From the NCBI RefSeq assembly GCF_030272615.1, contig NC_081406.1, positions 167,011,521 to 167,075,520 on the forward strand: a DNA stretch of 64,000 nucleotides. Direction: 5' to 3'. This document shows, piece by piece, positions 11,888 through 22,970 of this stretch. Origin of the DNA: Cryptomeria japonica. Taxonomy: Eukaryota; Streptophyta; Pinopsida; Cupressales; Cupressaceae. Each line of letters opens with the position of its first letter. The first letter of the stretch is position 1. The position numbers and the translations under genes were made by a program. The notes under the pieces are model-generated. The model was given only the letters and a program-made list of their open reading frames with translations, was not told the origin of the DNA and ran no database searches.

Positions 11888-12186
11888 TGTTGGAAGTGAA
11901 GTCCAACGGACTCCTTCCTTTTGCCGCCAAAACTCTTGGCTATTCGACATCTCCTTGCAAGCTCTTTAAGAGATAATTGTAATTCATTTGTAGAGGTTAA
12001 TTTTCTGGAGCTGATTGCAGCTGTGTATATGTAAATGAGATTGGTGATTAATAGATTGATTCCCCTGCTTCAAGTGTGGATGTAGGCAATTGCCAAACCA
12101 CGATAGATCTGTGTGTTCTCATTGTCTGTGTTGTGTGTTTTTAATTCTGTTTATCTGCTGTTTTAATTCGTTTCTTCATCCTAACA
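11888..12186 (+). repeat. 3' LTR of copia element
   Basis: 299 bp, TGTTGGAAGT to CCTAACA. It matches the 5' LTR with about 13 substitutions and no indel by eye. Confidence 0.95.
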
Positions 12187-13350
12187 ATGTGAAGCAAATG
12201 AAGAGTGTCTGCAGACCAAATTCATGAATGGCAATGGTCGAGGTTGAGGTTGACAAGGATGAAACCTTGTTGAAGGAAATAATGAGGAGAATCCAAAATT
12301 TATTTGATGTTGAAGTTGAAAGTAGATGGAGAAGAAGCAATTGGTTGCACAAAGAAAAGAGGATGAAGAAGGGTCATTGGTGACACTTGACTTTGACAAT
12401 TCTTTTTATAGTGATCTATTGGTAGGCAAGAGAAAAGTTGCAACAAGATGTCAAGCCTGTGGCATTGAAAAAGAGGTCCTCATGCAAGAGGATAAAAGAG
12501 AAGACATGGAAGAGTTTGCAGCTGAAACATGTCTTTGTGAGGGCATGATGGAGGGAAGGTTGGAAGTTATAGCAAATAAGGCTTAAGAATATCCTTCTAC
12601 AAAAGGATAATGAAGAGAAGAGTGAGATTGAAAGAGCATGCCTTGTTGAAGGCATGAAAGAGGTAAGCAAAATAAAATTTTCAGCAATGATTGAAAAACT
12701 GAACGAATGTATAGACCTCGAGGACAAGGAACAAATAGTCGCAGTGATGAGTCCTTTGGAGAACACAAAGATGGTGATGACAACAGATGACGAAGAAGAA
12801 AATATTGGATTAGTGAAGAATGACGAGGTAACTTTTGATTTTTTTGTATTTTATGATGAGAAAGTTGATGTGAAAGAAATGGATAAGAAGGAATTAGTGC
12901 AAGTGAATACAAGGAATGAACAAATGAATTTTGTAGCTACAGATTGGTATGGAGATGTTGCATGTTTGTATCTAGAAGTTCTAGAGGATGTTGTAGGTGA
13001 GATTTGGTGGAGGTGGTCATTTTTGGTGGGTCAAAGCCCGCGAAAGAGGAGAGAAGTGGAGAGGGTATTCGGAGGAGGAGGTCGGTACATAGAGGATGCG
13101 AGTCGATAAGAGAGGGAAAGAGGTAAGAAGCATTAGGTGGAGGTGGATGGTTCATGGTGGGTTGAATCCCACAAGAGGCAGAATGAATGAAGGCCAAATT
13201 TGGCAGAGGAATAAGGTAAAAATTTCATTAAGGTGCTGGAAAAGGAGGAAAAAGAAATAATTTGCAAGTTTCAGCATGGGACAACTTGGAAAAGTAGTTC
13301 CACTACTCAGCTCCAATTTGTGAGCCTAAGCTCATAAACTTTATATTGAG
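12187..13350 (+). other. 3' internal part of outer element with two acidic ORFs
   Basis: This is the internal region of the outer element after the copia insertion. Two frames remain, 12326-12586 (86 codons) and 12654-13109 (151 codons), in different frames. Both encode acidic, Lys/Glu-rich peptides with no recognised domain. The first holds two CxxC-like pairs (CQAC and CLC), the second KLNECIDLEDKEQI. A partial internal repeat with GGTGGAGGTGG occurs near 13009 and 13137. No pol motif exists. The strip 13236-13260 is purine-rich but is not adjacent to the LTR, so no proper polypurine tract could be assigned. Confidence 0.6.
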
Positions 13351-14632
13351 TGCGCATCAGGAGGAAACCAGGTGAATTGATAAAATCATTGCCTAATGAT
13401 TTGGATGACAATACCTCATAATGGAGGATTACAGATGAATAAGACAAAGAGAAAAACTGAATGAAGTGAGGAAGACAAAGAACTTATCCATGCATAGGGA
13501 ATATAGAAGACTAAAGAGTTTGGGCATAACCGAGATTTAGAAAAGGAACCGCCAAACACAGAAACTAATGAGATCCTAGCATGGGAAATAGATGATATAG
13601 CTTCAGAAGAAGAGGTAGAAAATTGCGCAGCAATGAAAGAGGACGCCACACAAACATTAATGACAGTGCCATTACAAATAAGATTTAAAGGGTTTATGGA
13701 ATAGAACGAATGCATGGTAGCAGCAATAGTTTGTGGAGTGCAGTGATGAAAGTGTGATAGGACGAGATGACAAAGGAAGAGACATAGATATATGTTGTGT
13801 GAGTGCGTTTAAAGGGGGAGAGAGCTGTGTGGGCATGAGGTAAAAGAAAGGTAAAAAGGAAGCAACATAGAGATTAGAAGAATGCACTAAGCGGGAGGGT
13901 TTTGTGGTGACGAAAGGGAGATTGGCCCAAGAGAAGAGCCTAAAATTAAGGCAAATAGAACAAGTGAAGAGTCACTTAATAAATTGTAGATAAAAGTAAA
14001 TACTACGAAGATCATTGTGACACAAACCAAGGGTTCACTGGAAACAAAGTTCAGATTGCAGGCAGTGAGCAAGGATAGGATAAGAGGGATATGTGACATA
14101 TGAGGAAGGAATAAGGGAGGATGCCAGATCAGAAAAAAAACAGAAGTTGTGATGAATGGAAGGAATATGTATGCATAGTTGGATGGGTGTCTGGTGATGA
14201 GCAGACATAGGAGAGTTCCCGTTTAATCAATTGTGCGTGGAAAATAAAAATTGTGAATTTACAGATTAAGTTAAGAGGAGAACTATTAAACAGAGAAGAG
14301 AATCAAGGGATGTGGGGAAAAGAACAAGCTGCAAATAGAGTGAAGATGCATGGGATAGGAGAGACAATATATATCATAGATTTAAGCAAATAAGTACAGA
14401 GAAAAGGGGGTGACAGTAGTTAGTAAAGTTTTGTATTCATATTTTTTATGGTGTCCTTGTACATGGACAAAGAGTTTCCTCTGGATGTTGTTATAAATAT
14501 AAATACAGAGTACGGAATATCTTTGAACTATATTTGAATTAAAGTAGTTGATTTATTTTTGTTGAGGAACTAGTTTTGCACAACTGCAAACCAAGACAAC
14601 TTGACAAAGTTCTCTTGATTTGTCTCGCATCA
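13351..14632 (+). repeat. 3' LTR of outer element
   Basis: A 1282-bp partner of 5088-6336, starting TGCGCATCAGGAGG and ending CTCGCATCA. Differences include indels, for example an extra stretch near 14110-14150. A TATA box TATAAATA lies at 14492, about 140 bp before the end. It is followed by TAAAT (14633-14637), the target duplication. Confidence 0.9.
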
Positions 14633-14637
14633 TAAAT

Positions 14638-15760
14638 TTGGGATAATAAAAGAAATCACAGTAAGATAGTCAAGGCATCATCACAATATACTAGTATTTG
14701 AAGATGGTATGGTCTGTTCGGAAATTGTCCTTAAATACAAAGTGTAATGAGTGAGAACATAGCTCCAAAAGCAAAAAAAGATTAAGTTTTCTTAAGAACC
14801 AATCATATCATATTGACAAAAGGATTAATTTTTCTTAATAACCAAATCATCTCATAAAAGGATGTATTCGTACATTCTTCCATCTTTCTATTCTCAAAAG
14901 AACTTTATACATTTTTATAATATTTTTTTGTCCATGATAGAGATGAGAGATTAGTGATACAATTTGAATGAGTTTTACCAACCTAATAAAAAATGGTTGA
15001 TGTTTCTACAAATTGCAGAGAAGATTTATTTATTATCTACCCTTAAAACTAATGTTTGAAATATATTAACTATCTTTATGCATTATTTTTTATTAAAGTT
15101 GGGAGATTTCAATGAAAATGTTCCTTTGGACAATATAAATATGCAAGTGCTACTATTTTTTAAATAATCCATTCGGTTCATTCAATATTATCCAAGATCA
15201 ATCAATCACTCATATTTGTGAATGCTATTCACTAGTTAGTCTACCAAACACTTCTTAGTCCTTATATGCTTCCATGATAATATGGCTGAATGAGACTGAT
15301 CTAAATAGAAAAGGTAGATTGTTGGGTTTTAGATCCCACTTCTATGAGATTGCATGTTTTGTCTCTGTGCTCTAAAATTCCTAATACTGAATACAAGGAT
15401 GTGAAGAACTACTAGTAATGAAAGGAAAAATGATGATTTACACAGTATAAAAAACATAACAAGACAACATGGTTTCCTACAGATGATTTGAGAAAAGCTC
15501 AGAAATCTTGCCAGAGATCATCATCTATCAAAACAGGGCTAAGATTTGTAGAGAAGTCAAAAGAGCTATGTTGATGCACTCAAAAGTCCCATCAAAGGAT
15601 CATCAAAAAAAATTAGAATAGGAAGCAGAAAAAATATGTTGAAATCATAATAAAGCCTATCAAGAATAAAGAAATCGAGAAGAGTCAAGTTCCACAAAAT
15701 TCAAGCATTCCTTCAAAGGACAGCGTCCAAAGGGCACTCCATCCAAGAGATATTCACATG
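14638..15760. other. AT-rich flank without assigned genes
   Basis: No conserved domain was found. The last part (15420-15760) is A-rich with Lys/Glu-type codons and may be the 5' part of the copia gag fragment that follows. Confidence 0.4.
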
Positions 15761-15765
15761 AACAG

Positions 15766-16150
15766 GAACAAGAGTAACTTAAATGGTTACTGCTTGACAT
15801 GCAAACATTTGGTCACAAGGCAATACATTGTAGAACTCACTCAAGGAACTCTTTTTGGAACAAGAGTAGGAATATCACTCGGAATTTCAACTCTTTTACT
15901 CCCATATTATACAATGTTGAATGTTATATTGTTGTAAAACCATCTTTGTAAATTCATCAAAGCAAGATGACAGAAAAGAAACTCTCATAGCACAAAAAGA
16001 AGGAAGATAGAAAGGCGAGATCTTTGCTGATGCAAACTGCATTACACACCCAAGATGATGGAGAACAATGGTATGTGGATAGTGGCTGCTCATGTCACAT
16101 GATTGGTGACAAAAGCAGGACACATAATATGAGGATTAGAAGCATGACAC
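15766..16150 (+). pseudogene. copia gag zinc knuckle and protease fragment
   Basis: The plus strand reads NGYCLTC, then after a one-base shift FGHKAIHCR: a split CCHC knuckle of a copia gag. A second knuckle-like stretch with NVECY follows. After stops, EQWYVDSGCSCHMIGD is the copia protease active-site block, with Asp in DSGC. No integrase or RT follows; the sequence turns into low-complexity repeats. This is a short decayed piece of a copia family different from the 6841 element, which has DSGA and a single knuckle. Confidence 0.8.
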
Positions 16151-16214
16151 ACATCTATGACCTCAAATGCAATTTACATATTTCTAGTTATTCACATCTC
16201 TAGAACATCTCAAG

Positions 16215-16345
16215 TATGAACCAAACATGGAGCATACACATAAAAATATGAAGTATACACATGAATATACATAGACACAAAGCATACACAAATACTCAAA
16301 GTATACACATGAATATATACAGTCACTGAGTATACACATGTTATT
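16215..16345. repeat. low-complexity TACACA repeats
   Basis: Irregular repeats of GTATACACATGAATATA and AGCATACACA, with no constant period. Confidence 0.7.
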
Positions 16346-16401
16346 AGATCCTTCCCTTTTTTTCTAAGCTAGAAAGTTCGCCTAACCTCGTCTTTCCATT
16401 T

Positions 16402-16643
16402 GAGCCAGAAAGTGTGCCTAACCCCAATCCTTCTACTCCTAATTCATTTCGAGCCAGAAAGTGTGCCTAACCCCAATCCTTCTACTCCTAATTCATTCCG
16501 AGCCAGAAAGTGGGCTTAACCCCAATCCTTCTGCTCCTAATCCTTTTTGAGTCAAAAAGTGTGCCTAACCCCAATCCTTCTGCTCCTAATTCATTTTGAG
16601 TTAGAAAGTGGGGCCAACCCCAATCCTTCTGCTCTTGTATGTT
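16402..16643. repeat. 49-bp minisatellite, five units
   Basis: Unit starts at 16402, 16451, 16500, 16549 and 16598, exactly 49 bp apart, each containing GAGCCAGAAAGTG and CCCCAATCCTTCT. A degenerate partial unit precedes the array at about 16368. Because 49 is not a multiple of three, it is unlikely to be coding. Confidence 0.95.
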
Positions 16644-16739
16644 CATTGATGTGTCATAAACTTTGTCCAATATACTTCAAACATTTGTAAGGGTGCCATA
16701 ATTATTGGATTGGCTCCTCCACAAAACTCTATTTTTTTA

Positions 16740-17997
16740 TTGTCCTTGCTTTGATGCTTTTAAGATCTTCGTCATCGTTCTGTGTTTTCTTTCTTGGATT
16801 TCATTTTGTTTCACCATCAAACATTGCCTCTATATTACAATATTGGCTTTCACATATGTGTCCAGGCCTCCATTCTTTCTTGTATTTGAAGCACAAATCT
16901 TTTCCTTTTCTGCCTTCTCGACGTCTTTTAAATTTTTCTCAATTACAATTGTGTCAATATTCCCATTTTTCTTTACAGTGGAAACATAGACCCTTGTCCA
17001 TGAGCTCCTTTATTTCATTAAAAGATAGAGGGGGCGAGGGTTGATTTTTTGTATGGTATTTGTCCCTTGATTTGGAATTAAGCCTATTAGCTTTTAAGAT
17101 TGCTTCATGAATGGTGGTTGGGTCAAATGCACTTAACAACCCATGGAGTCAGTTTGAAAGGCCCTCTATGATTAAGTAAGTCGTTCTTCAAATATTTTGA
17201 GGACCATGACAGCTAACCTTTGGAATTCAGTGATGTAGTCTTCAGGGTTTCCTCTTTTCCTAATTCTTGTTAGCTCTTTAAAATGTTTTTTGGAGTGGGC
17301 CTGATCAAATCTCTCAATGAGTCTCTTCTTGAAGATATTATAGGTCCTTATACTTTTGTAGTCTTGAGTAATTAGGCCATGATGCCACCAATCACGTGTC
17401 ATTCCTTCTAGGTGTAGTATGGCGAATGTAATGGCATCCTTTTCTGTCATAGGACAAAGGATGAGGTATGTTTCAAATTTTTGAATCCATGAATGGGCTG
17501 TGAGCTTCCCGGATCCATCAAAGTTGGGGATGGTCATTTTTTCCACTTTGTGTTGTATTTCTAGGTCGGACTGTGTTCTTCTTTTCCTATGGTTCCTCCT
17601 TGTATTGGCCTCACAAAACTCAAAAAATGGGATACTCCTTTTTTATTTAGGATCTAGTCTTGCATATTCTGTAGCAAGTTCTCTTGTACTGGGGGTATTT
17701 GTTTCTTCACCTCCCCTTGATGGTTCCTCCCTAAATAGGAAAGTTGGTTCATTTGTTCTGGGGGTTGACTCTTGGATAGGTTCTATTATCACTTTCTGAT
17801 TGATTTGGGGTATTTTCCCTCTCATTTCTAGGGTCTGCTCTAAGATTACCAATAGTAGTTGTTATGTTTTGTAGGGCTTGGGCAGTTTGTTCCATGAAGG
17901 CTCTGAACTCATGTTCCATTTCTTCCTTGGCTTGGGCTACTGTAGTTTTCTTTCTTTCCCTTTCTATAGCCCTTAAGGCTCGTTGACTTAATTGCAT
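16740..17997 (-). pseudogene. Ty3/gypsy gag remnant
   Basis: The minus strand starts at ATG 17997 with a helical N-terminus (MQLSQRALRAIERERK). After a frameshift and a stop comes the retrotransposon-gag domain, with IPNFDGSGKLTAHSWIQKFE and HLEGMTRDWW (about 17172-17546), which builds the capsid. A further frameshift leads to a zinc-knuckle-like segment LCFHCKEKWEY (end near 16960), broken by a stop, and then a second related segment with KEWRPGHIC (near 16850). It lies just downstream, in its own orientation, of a matching LTR and primer site (18028-19116). The pol region is absent: the sequence ends in the 49-bp minisatellite. This is a decayed 5' end of a gypsy element. Confidence 0.88.
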
Positions 17998-18027
17998 CAA
18001 CTATTTCCCTCAGGCTAGCAAGAACAT

Positions 18028-18039
18028 GCTCTGATATCA
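18028..18039 (-). promoter_or_regulatory. primer-binding site of gypsy remnant
   Basis: On the minus strand TGATATCAGAGC follows the LTR end by two bases. It differs by one base from the tRNA-Met primer site TGGTATCAGAGC. Confidence 0.75.
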
Positions 18040-18041
18040 CT

Positions 18042-19116
18042 TGTAATGTCCCTTATCAGGACTTAACTTAAAATTTGTCTACATGTTGCTTATAACAGAT
18101 TTGAATCAGATTAGTTAGGATCTGATTCTTGATAATGTATCTGCTACTTATCTGATTGCTGAATTTATTTGGAGTTGATGATCTTAGGTCAGTTTGGAGT
18201 GTGTGTACCTTTGTCGGCTGCTATAGATCTCTGAAACTGTTGATGTTCTTCTCAGACACTGATTGCTTCACAAAAATAATCAACAAAGCTATTACCCGTT
18301 TGATATCATAGATCTAGGACTGATTTATTACAAGCTTGATCTTAATTCACACGTGTTGCTTGATATGTCCTTTTCCCCAGTCTGGATTGATGTCTGGATT
18401 GATGTCCTCTTTTTATTGTTCACTAAAGATGTTTCAATTTTGATTGTACACCTTTTACTATTTCAGATCCGAATTATTATTTCCTCTTCCCACTGCCTTT
18501 CCTTCAACCACATCCCTCCTTAAATATGCTTCTCTTCTCAATGAAGAGTTGTGTCCCCTTAGGCGGTCACCCTCTCTTCAAGGGTGGTGTCTACTTAAAT
18601 TTTCCTTTTGCTCCTTAACTAATATTAAACATATTTGATCGCTGGATTTGACTGCTAGGCTAAGCTTGATATTTGAGTCTCTTCCTTTTTCTTTTTCATC
18701 CCCCCTGATCGCTTGGTATAATGCTTTTATACTTCTCCATTGTGGGTGTAGGGTTGTGACTTTCCTCACGGTGTAACCTTTGGGAAGGAATGTGTCCTCT
18801 TGACAATCGCATAACAAAATTGTTGCTTCATATTGTGCCTTGTTAACTATTCTTAACTAATTCTTTACTCATGTCTTGGAGGAAATCATATGTAATCTCT
18901 CAACCATAGATCTTATGATATTGGGCTTGCAGTGTTCTTGACCATAGAAGATAAGCGATGAGTTTGTGAAGTTTGATCTGCAATATTTCCCCTCATAGGA
19001 GATAAGCAATAGGAAGAAACTGTGAAGTTTTACTGTAGTAAAACAATTTCTTCGATGGGTCTACTGATCAAGGCATGCGAGTTGCTGATTAGATGAATCA
19101 ATTTGGGGGCATGACA
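18042..19116 (-). repeat. 5' LTR of Ty3/gypsy remnant
   Basis: In plus coordinates it begins TGTAATGTCCC and ends GGGGGCATGACA. On the element's own strand that is TGTCATGCCCC to GGGACATTACA, an imperfect inverted pair. A TATA box (GTATAAAAGC, minus strand) lies at 18723-18732. The 1075-bp length is ordinary for gypsy. No second LTR was found in the window, so the other end is lost. Confidence 0.8.
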
Positions 19117-19831
19117 ATTATCATAATAAAACACGAAAAAATATATTAGTATGTAAAATACCATCTTAATTGTAAATGAATACAAACTTGTAATTATAAT
19201 TTTATATAACATCCATGTTTTTCCACATTACAAATTAACAAAAGTTGAAAAACTACTAAAATTTACAATTCTGTAAACAAATTACCAATATATGAGTATG
19301 AAGATATGATAATACATATATATGTATTTGATAACATTGAAATAGAAATTACCAACCTCGAGGGTTTTGAAAAAGTCAGGGACTTGCAGAGGATGTTTGG
19401 TGAAGCCTAGGAAGTTGCAAAGGATATTTGTTGCACACCTGGATGAAATTGATAGTTTACTACCTTGAGAGATATGATACCTACATAATTTCCCTCTTAT
19501 AATTTATTTAATTCTAGTAAGAGAATACATTCAATTTGGTTGTTGAGTTTAAATTTGAATTGATAAAACTTGTATTTAATCAATCTAAATTTGAAATTAC
19601 ATATTTTTTTTGGTATAAAATCTAGAATGACATGACTAAATTTTGAAATATATTTGATGTTTGATAGGGGAGCCTTACACCATTTACTGTTTGTGCGTTT
19701 ACCTATAGTAAATGGACTCGAGTCATGTAGATGTGAGAGTATGTAAGGGAGAGTGTGCCTTTGACATCCCAATTAATTGAGAGAGGCTTGAATTTATGGT
19801 ATCTTAGGCACCAATGAGTGAGTACTAAGAT
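19117..19831. other. AT-rich DNA, no assigned gene
   Basis: Nothing is recognised apart from short AT-rich open frames. It could be intron of the minus-strand LRR gene at 20536-21237, but no further LRR exon was found. Confidence 0.4.
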
Positions 19832-20243
19832 GTGTAAATATAAATTGTTCGACTTTTGAACTTTCTCCAAGTTGGTGGTTATTGTAAATAATGTAAAAAG
19901 TGTGTATTTTAAGTTGAAGCACCCCTCATTCAGACAAACTTGTCCTATTTATCAAGTGCACTGAGATGTATTCCGCCCCCCTTTAGTGATAAACTAAACA
20001 TACATAATTGAACATATATTAGTGCATTTATAGTGTAAATATAAATTGTTTGACTTTTGAACTCTCTCCAAGTGGATGGTTATTGTAAGTTAACATTAAT
20101 TTTGTAAATAATGTAAGAAGTGTGTGTTTTAAGTTGAAGCACCCCTCATTCAGACCAATTTGTCCTACTTGTCAACTGCATCGAGATGTATTCCGTGATA
20201 AACTAGACATACATAAGTGAACATATATTAGTGCATTTAGAAT
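19832..20243. repeat. 201-bp tandem duplication
   Basis: The unit starting GTGTAAATATAAATTGTT at 19832 recurs at 20033. The copies share GTTGAAGCACCCCTCATTC and AACATATATTAGTGCATTTA with a few indels. Confidence 0.9.
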
Positions 20244-20535
20244 ATTTTACAAGACTTTAAACTGTAATGTAAAAGATTTATTTGAGGGGTAAGGTGAACA
20301 TAGATGACTACTAGATCTCTTTCCTGATCCTGGCTGAATTTTAAAACTCAAAAAACAAACTACTAAAAACCTCTTCTACAAATTCTAACAAAGCACACAT
20401 AACTGTAACTGGAAAGCAAAAACCAAACTGAATCCTCAAATACTTAACATGAATTTGAAGGCTTTTACTTTTATACATGAATTCACAAAAAAAAATGATT
20501 GTCAAAATAGTACTAAGCGGAGTCTTATTACACAC

Positions 20536-21237
20536 ATTTCCTCAAGGTATGTGAGATTGGCTAGCTCCGCTGGGACAACTCCAGTCAGGTTCTGGCTTTT
20601 CAGATACCTGCAACCAATGTACAAAACTTTTCTATTTGAGATAAGGAAACCAAAGACAGAGTAGAAGTTATTAAAAAAGAGGGGGAAATATGGATACATA
20701 CATTCGGGTAACGTGGAAAAAGGATCTCCCCTCTGTCCTATGCATCTCACAGACCAACTTATTTTGGGTCTCCAAATCCTGGCTAACATTCCAGCTTCCT
20801 TTTCCACTGCAAGGATCCTCACTGAAGTCCCATTTTCCGTTCCTCATTTTTTCTCTTATAGCTTTCAGTGCTTTAACTGTCCGCAGACAGAATTACAACA
20901 TATAAGAATAAAATACATTGCTATAGGAAGCTGCTGATATGACTCAGGAAGTCCAAGAGAATTTAAGTTATATGCAGATTACTTTCAGAGTATATGTATA
21001 TGTAGAGAAAGCAATAATAATTTCTTATGAAACTAGTTTTTGTGGAAGATGGGACATGAAGATCAATTAGATAAATTTTACTTTGAGTGTAAGACAGAAA
21101 ATGCATAGAAATAGGGACAGTGAATTACCCTCTTGTAGGTCTGTTATTGTTGCTGCAGCAGCTTCTCCAGGATATAGAAGGGTTATGTATAAAACCCATA
21201 CTAAAAGCATGAAACCCAAACGAGAATTGGTGGCCAT
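20536..21237 (-). CDS. LRR receptor-like kinase (LRR-VIII type), exons 1-3 only
   Basis: Three minus-strand exons join in phase into about 118 residues. Exon 1 (21237-21129) starts MATNSRLGFMLLVWVLYITL, a signal peptide ending near GEAAAA. Exon 2 (20876-20702) reads VKALKAIREKM and KWDFSEDPCSGKGSWNV and ends HVTRM, the Cys-bearing cap before LRRs in LRR-VIII kinases. Exon 3 (20607-20536, 72 nt) is the first LRR, YLKSQNLTGVVPAELANL. All splice sites are GT-AG. The full family protein would continue with more LRRs, a malectin-like domain, a membrane span and a cytoplasmic kinase, and would act as a plasma-membrane receptor. No later exon is visible down to the gypsy LTR at 19116, so the gene is truncated or has a long intron. 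The paralogue at 49253-52194 supports the structure. Confidence 0.85.
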
Positions 21238-21489
21238 TGCAGAGAAAGGAGAGTAAGGAAAGTAACTAAGTGTGATCATTGTTTTCAACATTCAGTTTTC
21301 CATTGATGCAATGACATAGAAATGAATGAATAGCTAGCATTTTAAGAAAGGTTGCTTTAGGCGAACAAAACAAAATGACAACCACGTACGATTACTTATT
21401 CGAAATTCTTGCTTTAGTGAACAATAATGAATGGTCCCACTCTTGTCACATAATGGCTCCTGTAATTTAAACTTTTTAACTGAACAATT

Positions 21490-21655
21490 AAAAATCATAT
21501 TTGTAATTTAAAAACTAGTTAAATGAATGTGAAACCAAAACGTTTGGCAATTGAAAAAGTTAAACCGAAATCAAAAATCATATGTATAATTTAAAAACCT
21601 GTTAAATAAATGTGAAACCAAAAGATTTGGCAACTGAAAAAGTTAGACCAAAATA
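21490..21655. repeat. 83-bp tandem duplication
   Basis: Units begin at 21490 and 21573 and share AAAAATCATAT, TGTGAAACCAAAA and TTTGGCAA. It lies about 250 bp upstream of the LRR gene start at 21237. Confidence 0.9.
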
Positions 21656-22020
21656 TGAGGACAGCTGATATGCACTCAAATTTATGCAGGCCTGTACGTT
21701 TCTCACCATGAAAGAATCTTTTATTTGTGCGCTTATCTGAATGCCCACTTTCACGGTAGTTTCTTGCAGTCAATCATTCGCTGACATTCTATTATTGTAA
21801 AAATACCTCCATCCTCTATTATCTCCAACTTCTAATTGGACTGTGCTTTAATTTCTGAAGCACATATTCCTCCTCATTATCATGATCGGGTGATTCTTCC
21901 TTTATGTACTACAAAACCACAATATTATATTATATTATATTTGTCTTTTCAATGAAAGATTTATTTTTGTTAAATGGGTAAAAAATTATTTAGAAACAAG
22001 AAGAATACAAAGCACGTACA

Positions 22021-22420
22021 TTAACCAACCCTATCAATCCCCACTAAGTAGTCCAACTCTTGGGACAAATCCAAGGGTAATTGGTCCTCATCCACAATAT
22101 TCCAATTGTACATTTGATCCGAGGCCCATTTGGCTAAACAATCCACAACACCATTCCATTCTCTAGGAATATGATTGAAAGTTACAGAATCCAAAGAAGC
22201 ACACAAATTAAGATTTTGATTAATAACTAAAGCAAGCTACTAGCAAACATCATTTAAGTGTCATTTGTTCAACAAAGTCACAACAACCTAGGAATCAGAC
22301 TCACAAATGACCTTTCGCCACCCAAGAGCACAACTACGCTCCACAACATATAATATGGCAAGTGCCTCCATCAAATTGTTAGCATGCAGACCCTTATAAA
22401 TAGAGAAAATAAATCGAACA
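22021..22420 (-). pseudogene. RNase H domain fragment of a LINE-like element
   Basis: The minus strand reads NLMEALAILYVVERSCALGW, then RKVICESDS, and after several stops FNHIPREWNGVVDCLAKWAS. This is the RNase H fold often found at the end of plant L1-type LINE polyproteins: the Glu helix, the ESDS strand, and the His near the end with the N-x-x-x-D helix. Stops, including within VCxxLALV, show decay. The upstream reverse transcriptase is absent. A cellular RNase H-like gene is an alternative, but the single-domain scrap in repeat-rich DNA favours a LINE. Confidence 0.7.
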
Positions 22421-22500
22421 ATACTAGAACTATCTCATTGATGAGATATTTTTCTCATTGAATACAGTTTATTTTGACATGTCCACTTAAAACAATAATA

Positions 22501-22970
22501 GGGAAAGAGTTTTGTTCACTCCTTGCACATACAACACCCCAATTATTAACTTTAAAAAAAACCAAAAAACAAATAACTAAAAACTCATTAATAAATTACA
22601 CATTTACCAGTAGCCGCTCATTTTTTGGCCTTTTTGGACCATTAGTGGCCCATTTGTGCACTTTTATTAGTATCCATAGTACACAACTATTGGGGCATTT
22701 ATGCATAAGTATTGACGATTTAAGTACATAGTTATTGGGACATCTTTGAACAGGTATTGACCAACACTTTGAAAAGTGTAATTTTTTACCCTTGTGTGCA
22801 TAACGGATCCCACAACATGCATCATTACTATCCAGAAGCCAAAGCAATAGCTATAAGTAATTAAATCGCATGCCGAGACAACAAAATAAAAATCGTTAAA
22901 ATCCGATGTATCGTTTAGAATCCGTGGACCTGCACAAAGTCAGCTATAAGGGCTACTGGTATGCTTCCGC
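22501..22970 (-). mobile_element. TA-flanked MITE-like element, copy B
   Basis: A 470-bp segment flanked by TA at 22499-22500 and 22971-22972. Its right end on the minus strand is GCGGAAGCATACCAGTAGCC, matching GGGGAAGAGCACCAGTAGCC of copy C (48097). The interior aligns with copy C in inverse orientation over most of its length, with blocks such as TACATCGGATTTT, TTATGC-CACAA and CATTAATAAATT shared in order. It has no coding capacity. Confidence 0.8.

Larger units (their letters stand above)
6841..12186 (+). mobile_element. Ty1/copia LTR retrotransposon, nested
   Basis: A complete 5346-bp copia element with equal 299-bp LTRs, a tRNA-Met-type primer site, the domain order gag, protease, integrase, reverse transcriptase, RNase H (the Ty1/copia order), and a purine tract before the 3' LTR. 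The target duplication is ATGCG (6836-6840) against ATGTG (12187-12191), one C-to-T change apart. By eye the LTRs differ at about 13 of 299 positions, so the insertion is moderately old but much less diverged than the outer element. The coding frame holds five in-frame stops and one frameshift, so it is not autonomous now. Confidence 0.97.
5088..14632 (+). mobile_element. outer non-autonomous LTR retrotransposon, interrupted by a copia element
   Basis: Two related long terminal repeats (5088-6336 and 13351-14632) flank a short internal region (6337-6840 plus 12187-13350, about 1.67 kb). The 5-bp sequence TAAAT is present exactly before the first LTR (5083-5087) and after the second (14633-14637), so this is one complete insertion. 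The outer ends are TGATGC and GCATCA, a perfect inverted pair. The internal part carries a primer-site-like sequence and small decayed reading frames, but no protease, integrase, reverse transcriptase or RNase H. By size and content it is LARD-like and would have needed enzymes supplied by another element. Plus orientation follows from the primer site beside the left LTR. Confidence 0.9.

Noticed and set aside
16488-16670. Minus-strand frame with repeated GAEGLGLGTLFDSK-type peptide
   Set aside because: Translation of the 49-bp minisatellite, which shifts frame every unit.
19340-19450. Possible further LRR exon of the minus-strand receptor gene
   Set aside because: The reverse strand gives QVPDFFKTLEV near a splice-like site but lacks the L-x-x-N-x-L-x-G-x-I-P pattern.
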